Assembly: GCA_937876275.1 (NCBI GenBank)
Contig: CALFIA010000031.1
Span: 1 to 5,479, forward strand
Origin: an uncultured Actinomycetes bacterium
Lineage (GTDB): Bacteria > Actinomycetota > Actinomycetes > S36-B12
DNA length: 5,479 bases
Direction of reading: 5' to 3'
Part shown: piece after piece, positions 1-4,708 of the stretch
Numbering within the stretch: position 1 is the stretch's first letter
How the letters are laid out: each line of letters begins with the position of its first letter
Notes under the pieces: generated by a model
Seen by the model: only the letters and a program-made list of their open reading frames with translations
Databases searched by the model: none
What the model was told of the DNA's origin: nothing
Program-made: the position numbers and the translations under genes

Positions 1-232
1 TCTGAATTCCAAGGACTCCGACGACGGATGCTGCGACGTAGGCGAGTAGGCGCTGGCGAACTCCTCCCTCGAAGTCGAGGAAGTACAGCAGGATCAACGT
101 GGCGAACGAGGCAAAGAGAGTGGCCGGGCCGTCGTCGAGAACGTAGACGCAGATCGAATCAGTAACGAGCATTCCGACAGCTAGCCGGATTCCTGAACGG
201 ATGTAGGGGTTGTGCAGTTGACGAAGGCCCAC
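1..232 (-). CDS. FUSC family inner-membrane protein, N-terminal fragment
   Basis: This is the first 77 codons of a membrane protein cut by the window edge, with the start at GTG 232-230. Three hydrophobic segments are visible: about residues 15-32, 37-52 and 62-76. Short charged turns separate them, including FLDFEGGVRQR at residues 51-61. The pattern of a Gly-Pro-Ala turn, a second helix ending in F-x-DF-x-G and then R-x-R before the third helix is what I know from the N-terminus of actinobacterial FUSC-type proteins (fusaric acid resistance/aromatic acid exporter-like). These proteins sit in the cytoplasmic membrane and are thought to export aromatic or weak acids. The start lies 2 nt beyond the stop of the upstream CMD-like gene, with no clear ribosome site, so translation is probably coupled to it. 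It is the last visible gene of the minus-strand operon. The substrate cannot be inferred. An ATG at residue 21 would remove half of the first helix, so GTG is preferred. Confidence 0.7.
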   Translation of the reverse strand, partial: MGLRQLHNPYIRSGIRLAVGMLVTDSICVYVLDDGPATLFASFATLILLYFLDFEGGVRQRLLAYVAASVVGVLGIQ

Positions 233-234
233 GG

Positions 235-792
235 CTACCCGAGCTCTGCGCTGATGCGTGCCACCCTGCCGTCGTCAGAGAAGGCGAAGTAGGCCACACC
301 GCGATCATCAGTAGCAACGTGATCAGCACCATCAATACCGAGCGTGACGTGGATCTTCTGAGTCGACCACTTCGTGATATCGACCAAGATCTCGGCGAGC
401 TCCTCGTCACTGAAGTGCTCGTGAGCCTGTGCGACTAATTCATCGCTCATGTCACCCGGACGCCAGATGAACGCATCGACCAACCGAAGTGCGGTCTTGT
501 GACGCTCGCTGAGATCACTTGTCTCGTAGAAGTCGATCTTTGATTCCATGTCGGCATTGACCCCGGACACCTGCGCATCCGCGAGACGCAGGGTCTGGCA
601 GATGCGGCAGTCGTGCTGACGCGCGCAACGCAACCGGATGAGTTCCTGCGTTACGACATCGAGGTGCGCGGAACGAACGACAGTGTTCTGGTATTCGCCG
701 AGCAGCGCATAGAGCTGCGCATCGCGCATTGGCTTGCCGTTGTCTTCGAGAGGAACGCGAATGGCTCGATTCGGACGAGAGAGATCACTCAT
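235..792 (-). CDS. Carboxymuconolactone decarboxylase/AhpD-like family protein
   Basis: A 185-aa all-helical protein of the CMD/AhpD superfamily, whose members are decarboxylases, thiol peroxidase partners or uncharacterised redox enzymes. The core is at about residues 40-155. The AhpD-type active-site layout is visible: E50, then C62-R-I-C65 twelve residues later. The position of the AhpD catalytic histidine, four residues after the second Cys, is R69. C56 is a further cysteine. The second half (LRLVDAFIW about 102-110, HFSDEELAEIL about 126-136) matches the usual closing helices of CMD proteins. A 25-residue tail rich in Asp and Gly (about 161-185) extends past the domain. The ATG at 792-790 overlaps the TGA of the upstream gene in an ATGA arrangement, and the FUSC gene begins 2 nt downstream, so the three are probably coupled. 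With a CxxC but no His, a thiol-disulfide role is more plausible than lactone decarboxylation, but this is inference. Confidence 0.85.
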   Translation of the reverse strand: MSDLSRPNRAIRVPLEDNGKPMRDAQLYALLGEYQNTVVRSAHLDVVTQELIRLRCARQHDCRICQTLRLADAQVSGVNADMESKIDFYETSDLSERHKTALRLVDAFIWRPGDMSDELVAQAHEHFSDEELAEILVDITKWSTQKIHVTLGIDGADHVATDDRGVAYFAFSDDGRVARISAELG

Positions 793-1142
793 GAGTCACT
801 GCCCAGGAGGCGGTCGCTCATGATGCGAAGGCGCGTGCGCGCTTCGATGATGTACGAGGCCGTGACGAAGTCAGCCATGCCGCCGCCCTCGAAGTATCGA
901 CTGGCGCGCTTTGCGGTCTTGTCATCCAGCCCTGCGACATCGATCAGCATCTGATCGACAAGCTCACTGATTTCGAGGTCCTGGGTGGTGACGAGTGCAC
1001 CAGGAGAGTCCGAACCGCCAAGCATCTGCTCGATGCGGGACTCAGCGAGGTAGAGAAAGTACGGATCGACGATCTCGGTGGCACGGGCATAGGCGGCATC
1101 TAGTGCGGCCATGGCCTCGGGCTGGAGATCAGAGAGTGACAC
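789..1142 (-). CDS. Helical protein resembling a CMD C-terminal half
   Basis: A 117-aa protein with no cysteine, predicted mostly helical. Residues 59-115 (ELVDQMLIDVAGLD, then SRYFEGGGMADFVTASYII) can be laid beside residues 102-158 of the neighbouring 185-aa CMD-like protein. The LVD and HF/YF positions keep the same offset of 43, so it looks like the second half of a CMD fold without the CxxC core. The first 50 residues resemble nothing I recognise. Its stop overlaps the start of the CMD-like gene by 4 bp, which suggests equal production and perhaps a heteromeric partner. The only possible start is GTG 1142-1140, because an in-frame TAG lies four codons upstream. No good ribosome site precedes it, so translation may depend on the 42-aa gene 26 bp upstream. 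Coding status is well supported by the overlap and codon use; the fold assignment is by eye. Confidence 0.78.
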   Translation of the reverse strand: MSLSDLQPEAMAALDAAYARATEIVDPYFLYLAESRIEQMLGGSDSPGALVTTQDLEISELVDQMLIDVAGLDDKTAKRASRYFEGGGMADFVTASYIIEARTRLRIMSDRLLGSDS

Positions 1143-1168
1143 GTCGTCACTCTAGGGGCGCGCGAGGG

Positions 1169-1297
1169 TCAGAGTCCCCAGCGGGCGCAGGTGCACCATT
1201 CCTCTTCGGTGAACATGCTCTTGACCTGATCGACGTGTTCGCCGCAGCCACTCCAGGTGACCTTGCCGCATGTTTCGCACTTAACCGGACTGCACAT
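1169..1297 (-). CDS. 42-aa Cys-rich zinc-ribbon-like mini-protein
   Basis: A small gene of 42 residues starting MCSPVKCETCGKVTWSGCGE and ending WCTCARWGL. Six cysteines (2, 7, 10, 18, 35, 37) and one His (21) are arranged as C-x4-C-x2-CGK, GCGEH and CTC, typical of a small zinc-binding knuckle. I recall many short actinobacterial and other bacterial hypothetical proteins with the same MC-P-C-x2-CGK-TW-GCG-H-V layout, but no assigned function. The start is certain: an AGGAGG ribosome site lies 8 nt before the ATG. It is the first gene of the minus-strand operon and follows the promoter and operator at 1331-1350. It could bind zinc or copper, or act as an adaptor; both are inference. A metal-related role would fit the CsoR-like operator. 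Confidence 0.85.
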   Translation of the reverse strand: MCSPVKCETCGKVTWSGCGEHVDQVKSMFTEEEWCTCARWGL

Positions 1298-1305
1298 GTT
1301 CTTAG

Positions 1306-1311
1306 CCTCCT
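1306..1311 (-). promoter_or_regulatory. Strong Shine-Dalgarno site of the 42-aa gene
   Basis: AGGAGG on the minus strand, 8 nt before ATG 1297-1295. It fixes the start of a gene short enough to be skipped by most gene finders. Confidence 0.85.
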
Positions 1312-1320
1312 GCGTGGGCT

Positions 1321-1343
1321 CCTAGGGCGGATACCCCCCTAGG
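1321..1343. repeat. Inverted repeat CCTAGGG-N9-CCCTAGG
   Basis: Two perfect 7-base arms (1321-1327 and 1337-1343) in the divergent spacer, overlapping the operator-like palindrome. On the minus-strand transcript it lies around the start and early leader. It may be a second binding half-site arrangement or simply part of the same operator region. Confidence 0.6.
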
Positions 1344-1346
1344 TAT
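1331..1346. promoter_or_regulatory. CsoR/RcnR/FrmR-family-like operator
   Basis: The sequence is ATACCCCCCTAGGTAT: inverted arms ATACC and GGTAT around a C-tract. This is the known style of operator for the CsoR/RcnR/FrmR/CstR repressors, with a G/C tract flanked by A/T inverted ends. It overlaps the minus-strand -10 box and the expected transcription start of the operon at 1-1297, where a repressor would block initiation. No repressor gene of this family is in the window. A regulatory palindrome of another family is possible. Confidence 0.5.
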
Positions 1347-1373
1347 TATAGAGCCGTGTGATGTGAGGCCGAA
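1345..1373 (-). promoter_or_regulatory. Promoter of the CMD/FUSC operon
   Basis: A perfect TATAAT lies on the minus strand at 1350-1345. A weak -35 (TTCGGC, 1373-1368) is 17 nt upstream. The expected start near 1338 gives a leader of about 40 nt to the 42-aa gene. The plus strand reads TATTAT at 1344-1349, so the same spot might also serve the solute-binding protein gene in the other direction. No -35 is apparent for that direction. Confidence 0.5.
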
Positions 1374-1400
1374 AGGACTTCTCCACCCTAAGGTTGCGGC

Positions 1401-2543
1401 ATGACCAAGCGCCTGAACTCACGCTCGACTTCGTTCGTCCTGCTCGCCTCGGTAATCGTGGCCGGCACCGGGTTCGCTACCGCCCCGCTCGCTACCGCCG
1501 CCCCCGCGCCGATCATCATTGCGCTCGAGGCACCGCTCACCGGTTCACAGGCTGACAACGGCATCGACATGTACCGCGGGGCCAAGCTCGCCGTCGATCA
1601 GATCAACGCCAAGGGCGGTGTTCTCGGTCGAAAGGTCACGCTGATCAAGGCCGATGATCAGGCCAACCCTGCCCTCGCGCTCAGCGTCGCCCAGAAGGCA
1701 AAGGCCGCGGGCGCGGTCGCAGTCATCGGGCCTTACAACTCCTCGGTCGGAGTCGTAAATCTTCCCTACTACCTTTCGCACGGAATTACTCCGGTACAGC
1801 TCACGTCGACAGACGACACAACCGGTGAGGGTGTCACGGTTCAGCCCAAGAACAGTCAGATCGCACCTGTCGAGAGCGATTACGTCTACAAGAACTTCAG
1901 CGGATGCCCGAAGGTCGTCATGCTCGTGGATCCTTCGACCTACACGCAGGGCATGGCCGACCGCTTCGGAAAGGCGGTGATGTGCGGAGATGGCAAGCCT
2001 GTAGCGAGCATTCCGATCACTGAAGGCCAGGCAAGTTACACAACTCAGGTGTCCCAGGCCCTCGCGATGTCTCCCGACCTCGTGTACGTCAGTACCTACT
2101 ACCCCGAGGGCAGCAAGATCGCGACAGCTCTCTCGGCTGCGAACTCGAAGGCGAGCTGCCTGATGGGTCTTGCGAATGTTGATCCCGCATTCGTCAGTGC
2201 CGCAGGTATTCCTGCATCACAGCGTTGTGTATTCAGCGGTGTTCCCGCTGCCGCTCAGATGCCCGATGCCGCGTCTTACGTAAAGGCCTACCGCGCGGCG
2301 TTCAAGGCAACGCCCGGCGTGTGGGGCACCTTTACTTATGACTCGGCCAACGTGCTCTTCGCAGCAATGACAAAGGCGGGCAGCGAGAAGAGCTCACCCG
2401 TACTGAAGTCACTCCTGAAGACCAAGAACTACGCTGGTCAAACCGGTTCGATCACCATCGACCCGAAGACGGGTAACCGCACCAAGGTGCCGGTCTACAT
2501 TCTCAAGGTCGACAAGGACGGCGTGTTCGTCATCAACAAGTAG
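1401..2543 (+). CDS. Branched-chain amino acid-type ABC solute-binding protein
   Basis: A 380-aa secreted receptor of the LivJ/LivK type (Peripla_BP_6, type I periplasmic-binding fold). It normally captures branched-chain amino acids or related small molecules outside the membrane for an ABC importer. Residues 1-35 form a Sec signal peptide with basic residues at 3-8, a hydrophobic stretch at about 11-33 and an ATAAPA cleavage region. There is no lipobox Cys, which is unusual for a Gram-positive binding protein. The mature part starts with IIIALEAPLTG and NGIDMYRGAKLAVDQIN. GGVLGRKVTLIKADD (72-86) and VIGPYNSS (108-115) follow; these are hallmarks of the family. Four cysteines (169, 195, 253, 276) may form two disulfides. 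Length is normal for the family. A modest AAGG lies 7 nt before the ATG. No permease or ATPase gene is adjacent, so its transporter partner must be elsewhere. The stop is a tandem TAG TAG. Confidence 0.9.
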   Translation: MTKRLNSRSTSFVLLASVIVAGTGFATAPLATAAPAPIIIALEAPLTGSQADNGIDMYRGAKLAVDQINAKGGVLGRKVTLIKADDQANPALALSVAQKAKAAGAVAVIGPYNSSVGVVNLPYYLSHGITPVQLTSTDDTTGEGVTVQPKNSQIAPVESDYVYKNFSGCPKVVMLVDPSTYTQGMADRFGKAVMCGDGKPVASIPITEGQASYTTQVSQALAMSPDLVYVSTYYPEGSKIATALSAANSKASCLMGLANVDPAFVSAAGIPASQRCVFSGVPAAAQMPDAASYVKAYRAAFKATPGVWGTFTYDSANVLFAAMTKAGSEKSSPVLKSLLKTKNYAGQTGSITIDPKTGNRTKVPVYILKVDKDGVFVINK

Positions 2544-2558
2544 TAGCGCCGCATCGAC

Positions 2559-2576
2559 CCCAACTACTGAGTTGGG
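2559..2576 (+). terminator. Short hairpin after the solute-binding protein gene
   Basis: Perfect 7-bp stem CCCAACT/AGTTGGG around the loop ACTG, 16 nt after the stop codon. Only two T follow, so it is at best a weak intrinsic terminator. Read-through into the zinc-ribbon/cupin pair is possible. Confidence 0.4.
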
Positions 2577-2594
2577 TTGCCCTGACAGCGAGAC

Positions 2595-2600
2595 GGAGGA
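2595..2600 (+). promoter_or_regulatory. Shine-Dalgarno site of the 41-aa gene
   Basis: GGAGGA with 8 nt between its GGAGG and the first ATG at 2608. The second ATG, directly adjacent, is 11 nt away and so less favoured. Confidence 0.75.
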
Positions 2601-2607
2601 CAGTCGG

Positions 2608-2733
2608 ATGATGGGTGATCCCGGCCCGTGCCCGGCGTGCGAGACAACTGATCTCGAACGCCGAGGCGGCAAGGACATGTGCCCGCGCTGCCACTACATC
2701 CAGCCTTGCTGTGATGGCGGCATTTGCACGTGA
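2608..2733 (+). CDS. 41-aa zinc-ribbon mini-protein
   Basis: A 41-residue protein beginning MMGDPGPCPACET. It has CPAC at 8-11, CPRC at 25-28 and a closing CC at 34-35 plus C40. The two CPxC knuckles 13 residues apart are a classic zinc-ribbon layout, and the tail (about 30-40) reads IQPCCDGGIC. I recall similar very short bacterial hypothetical proteins ending in QPCC-GG-C, without known function. Coding is supported by a good ribosome site, by codon use, and by the GTGA overlap of its stop with the start of the cupin gene. That overlap implies co-translation of the pair. It may bind zinc and act as a small partner of the cupin (inference). Confidence 0.82.
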   Translation: MMGDPGPCPACETTDLERRGGKDMCPRCHYIQPCCDGGICT

Positions 2734-3119
2734 GGCCCTTCGAGACCAAGGCTCTTTCCGATCTTCCTGACGTCACTGCACCTGACGGCTCTGACGTACG
2801 ACTTCTCGTCTCCTCAGAACGTGGCTCGATGGCCCACTTCTCCCTCGCCCCAGGCGCAATCTCTACCGCTGTCTGCCACCGCACCGTCGAAGAGCTCTGG
2901 TTCATCACGGCCGGTGACGGGCACATGTGGCGCTCGGCCAATGGCAGCGAGGAGATCGTCGATCTCACAGTTGGTCTTTCGCTCAGCATCCCCGTCGGGA
3001 CGAGCTTCCAATTCCGCGCCGGTAACTCTCCGCTCGAGGCGGTAGCCGTCACCATGCCGCCATGGCCGGGGATGGACGAAGCCTTCGTTATCGAAGGCCC
3101 CTGGGCAACGGCAGATTGA
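2730..3119 (+). CDS. Small cupin-domain protein
   Basis: A 129-aa single-domain cupin, a beta-barrel family of metal enzymes and sugar or small-molecule binders, probably cytoplasmic because no signal is seen. Motif 1 is at about residues 42-63, with H50, E54 and E55 in HRTVEELWFITAGDG. Motif 2 is at about 82-98 (GLSLSIPVGTSFQFR). The end reads VTMPPWPGMDEA and EGPW, which I associate with one conserved cupin subfamily. The usual first His of motif 1 is C49 here, and the usual motif 2 His is absent (F93 in that area), so the metal site is reduced or altered. The start is taken as GTG 2730, which overlaps the TGA of the zinc-ribbon gene. TTG 2724 is possible but would add only His and Val before the same protein. 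The function is not predictable from the sequence. Confidence 0.87.
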   Translation: MRPFETKALSDLPDVTAPDGSDVRLLVSSERGSMAHFSLAPGAISTAVCHRTVEELWFITAGDGHMWRSANGSEEIVDLTVGLSLSIPVGTSFQFRAGNSPLEAVAVTMPPWPGMDEAFVIEGPWATAD

Positions 3120-3152
3120 GAACCGTGCGCACTACCCCCCTCGAATCTGGCT

Positions 3153-3169
3153 GAGGGAATCATTCCTTC
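3153..3169 (+). terminator. Weak hairpin/dyad after the cupin gene
   Basis: GAGGGA pairs with TCCTTC (one G-T pair) around a 5-nt loop. Inside is the perfect odd dyad GGAATCATTCC (3156-3166). No T-tract follows, so it is either a weak terminator or an operator-like dyad for the next gene. The rest of the 144-bp spacer holds a possible -10 (GATACT, 3225-3230) for the gene at 3264, without a convincing -35. Confidence 0.3.
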
Positions 3170-3263
3170 GTTCACGATTGCCCCTAAATGACTCCCTCGA
3201 CTCGGAGACTTTCCGAAACCTAGGGATACTGATGGAGTTGGCAAACGATGAGGAGATGTTGAC

Positions 3264-3929
3264 GTGAAGAGAGCTATCGGAATCGTCGCGACGGCTTTCG
3301 CTGTCGCCGTGACTGCCGCAGCACCGACAGCGAGTGCGGCTATGCCCGTGCCGGCTACTTCTGCAGTGCTGTACTCGACCCTGGCCCCTGCTTCTACCGT
3401 GACAGTCTCGGCACACAGCACCTCGATCACACTCCCCGGCAATAGCCCCACAACGTGGTTCACCGATCGTCCCGCCCGCAAGGCAGGCATGACAACGCTG
3501 GCGCAACTTGCGTCGAGCTGGAAAGCAACCGGATTTGAAAAGTCCGCTCCCAATGCGGCAATCGTGATGCATCAGGGTGCAACCGCGAGCCAGGTGGTCG
3601 TAACTCTGAGCCGTCCGCGAATTGAAGGCTCGCTGGTCACGTTCACCGCCACGCCGCTGCCCAAGGCCAAGGTGCTTGGCATGGCATCGCGTGGGGTTCC
3701 TCAGGCGGGCAACTATGCAGCGACCGAACTTTTCATCGATGGCACCGATACGGTCAAGACCACCCGGACCTTCTCGAGTGATTGCCGAACGATCACCGAG
3801 GTCACCACGACAACAAACGCCGATGGCACGACAACTCAGACGTCAAGCACCATGACGTATACGCCATTCGACTCCGAGTATCAGGTCTGCACTCACTTCC
3901 ACCTCGGCGGCCAGACTCTCAACGCCTGA
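3264..3929 (+). CDS. Secreted protein of unknown function, TWFTDRP motif
   Basis: A 221-aa exported protein. Residues 1-25 are a Sec signal peptide (KR, then an Ala/Val core, then TASA before AMPVP). The conserved-looking part spans about 55-130: ITLPGNSPTTWFTDRPARKA, then LASSWKATGFEKSAPNAAIV and VVVTLSRPRIEGSLVTFTAT. I recall exported actinobacterial and cyanobacterial hypothetical proteins with the same TWF-DRP, PPNA and L--PR--G--LT-- elements, but no function. The C-terminal part (about 165-211) is Thr-rich and has two cysteines (174 and 209) that may form a disulfide. The start is GTG 3264, preceded by GAGGAG with 8-nt spacing. It stands alone on the plus strand and converges with the lipoprotein gene at 4095. 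It is likely an extracellular or cell-wall-associated protein. Confidence 0.82.
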   Translation: MKRAIGIVATAFAVAVTAAAPTASAAMPVPATSAVLYSTLAPASTVTVSAHSTSITLPGNSPTTWFTDRPARKAGMTTLAQLASSWKATGFEKSAPNAAIVMHQGATASQVVVTLSRPRIEGSLVTFTATPLPKAKVLGMASRGVPQAGNYAATELFIDGTDTVKTTRTFSSDCRTITEVTTTTNADGTTTQTSSTMTYTPFDSEYQVCTHFHLGGQTLNA

Positions 3930-3967
3930 CGCAACATCGAGCGAGATCTGGCTGCTACGGCCCCCTT

Positions 3968-3981
3968 CACTCAATCGAGTG
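3968..3981 (+). other. Small hairpin downstream of the TWFTDRP gene
   Basis: CACTC-AATC-GAGTG, a 5-bp stem 38 nt after the stop codon with no T-tract. It may be RNA end structure, and is only weakly supported as a signal. Confidence 0.25.
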
Positions 3982-4025
3982 CTGGCCTAGTGACAGTCGG
4001 TAGCCGCTTCAGCGACCAGAGATGA

Positions 4026-4062
4026 CACTGCCGCCGCACTCACAAAGAGTGCGGCGGCAGTG
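4026..4062. terminator. Perfect 16-bp hairpin between convergent genes
   Basis: Arms 4026-4041 and 4047-4062 are fully complementary, around the 5-nt loop ACAAA. It lies between the stop of the plus-strand exported protein (3929) and the stop of the minus-strand lipoprotein (4095), which is where a bidirectional terminator is expected. No T-run follows on either strand, a style common in actinobacteria. Confidence 0.8.
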
Positions 4063-4094
4063 CTGTGTTCGAGTACTAGGCGGAGATCTCGGGG

Positions 4095-4595
4095 TTACTT
4101 CGGATCGACGGTGAACGAGCACTCGGTGGTGAACATGTCGCCGTCGCGATGCACGTCGCACTCGCCGTTAGCGCCCTTGTACTTACCCGTGCCGCCGACG
4201 ACCGCATAGTTGAGTTGACGGTTCTCGACTGGCAGGCCGCCATCCTTGGCGAACTGCTCGGCGCCCATGATGATGAACGAGTCGGCGCCATCAGTGCCGA
4301 ATGAGTACTCGGCGGTGACGAGGCGGCCCTCCGCGTCAGCCATGGTGCGAGTGACGACGGAGTTCACGTCGAACTGGCCCATGACGTTGCCACCCTCGTC
4401 CAGCATGTCGCCGTTACCCGGGATGTAGTTGCCCATTGCGGAGTCTGATCCACCCATCTTCATGACGGTGCGATCGTTGAACTTGGAATGGAAGGAGATG
4501 TTCACTGTCTCGAGTCCGTTGCCGGAGCTGCAGGCAGCGAGAGCGAACGGTGCGGTCATGGCGAGTGCGGCTAGCGCGATGGTTGTCTTCTTCAT
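4095..4595 (-). CDS. Lipoprotein with allene-oxide-cyclase/dirigent-like barrel
   Basis: A 166-aa lipoprotein. Residues 1-21 are a signal peptide (MKK, then a hydrophobic run) ending in the lipobox L19-A20-A21-C22, followed by SSGNG, so it should be anchored on the outer face of the membrane. The mature part is beta-rich. GQFDVNS (73-79), EYSFG (96-100), then AVVGGTGKYKGANGEC (131-146) and TTECSFTV (156-163) resemble the allene oxide cyclase barrel/dirigent fold, in which GGTG-Y-GA-G is the signature near the C-terminus. C146 and C159 could form a disulfide. Some bacterial members are known only as uncharacterised proteins, and binding of a hydrophobic ligand is a reasonable inference. The ORF is open to 4820, but ATG 4595-4593 is chosen because the signal peptide begins there. 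No ribosome site is present, and a -10-like box ends 7 nt before the ATG, suggesting a leaderless mRNA. Confidence 0.85.
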   Translation of the reverse strand: MKKTTIALAALAMTAPFALAACSSGNGLETVNISFHSKFNDRTVMKMGGSDSAMGNYIPGNGDMLDEGGNVMGQFDVNSVVTRTMADAEGRLVTAEYSFGTDGADSFIIMGAEQFAKDGGLPVENRQLNYAVVGGTGKYKGANGECDVHRDGDMFTTECSFTVDPK

Positions 4596-4615
4596 GGGCA
4601 GCAAGATAAGTGCCC
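4596..4615. repeat. Inverted repeat GGGCA-N10-TGCCC around the -10 box
   Basis: Perfect 5-base arms (4596-4600, 4611-4615) bracket the TATCTT box of the lipoprotein gene and abut its ATG. The position suits a repressor site. The short arms mean it may be chance. Confidence 0.4.
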
Positions 4616-4630
4616 ATCGCTTCCTGAAAA
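4603..4630 (-). promoter_or_regulatory. Candidate leaderless promoter of the lipoprotein gene
   Basis: On the minus strand TTTTCA (4630-4625), a 16-nt spacer, then TATCTT (4608-4603). The hexamer ends 7 nt before the ATG, so the transcript would begin at or next to the A of the start codon. The absence of a Shine-Dalgarno sequence agrees. Confidence 0.45.
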
Positions 4631-4673
4631 AGAACTGACGCGAAACCCTGAAATCCTCGCGAAATCGTTCAGG
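4623..4673. repeat. Cluster of short repeats in the divergent spacer
   Basis: CCTGAA occurs at 4623-4628 and 4647-4652, and its inverse TTCAGG at 4668-4673. GAAATC occurs at 4650 and 4661, one helical turn (11 bp) apart. CGCGAAA occurs at 4639 and 4658. The cluster lies between two divergent genes and may hold regulator half-sites. Confidence 0.35.
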
Positions 4674-4696
4674 TGCGCGCGTCGAACCAGCGGTTG

Positions 4697-4702
4697 TACG
4701 GT
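4697..4702 (+). promoter_or_regulatory. Possible -10 box of the NHLP-like gene
   Basis: TACGGT fits the actinobacterial TANNNT -10 and ends 6 nt before ATG 4709, where no Shine-Dalgarno is seen. A leaderless transcript is therefore possible. No -35 is recognisable. Confidence 0.3.
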
Positions 4703-4708
4703 AACCGC

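Noticed and set aside
613..954. Plus-strand frame across the CMD and half-CMD genes
   Set aside because: It lies fully opposite two well-supported overlapping genes, without a ribosome site or recognisable domain.
2564..3553. Long minus-strand open frame of 329 codons opposite the cupin and exported-protein genes
   Set aside because: It is a mirror of real coding on the plus strand. Its product is low in recognisable domains, and the plus-strand genes have ribosome sites, a cupin motif and a signal peptide.
3144..3953. Shared ATCTGGCTG after the cupin gene and again after the exported-protein gene
   Set aside because: Only nine bases, with different surroundings; compatible with chance.
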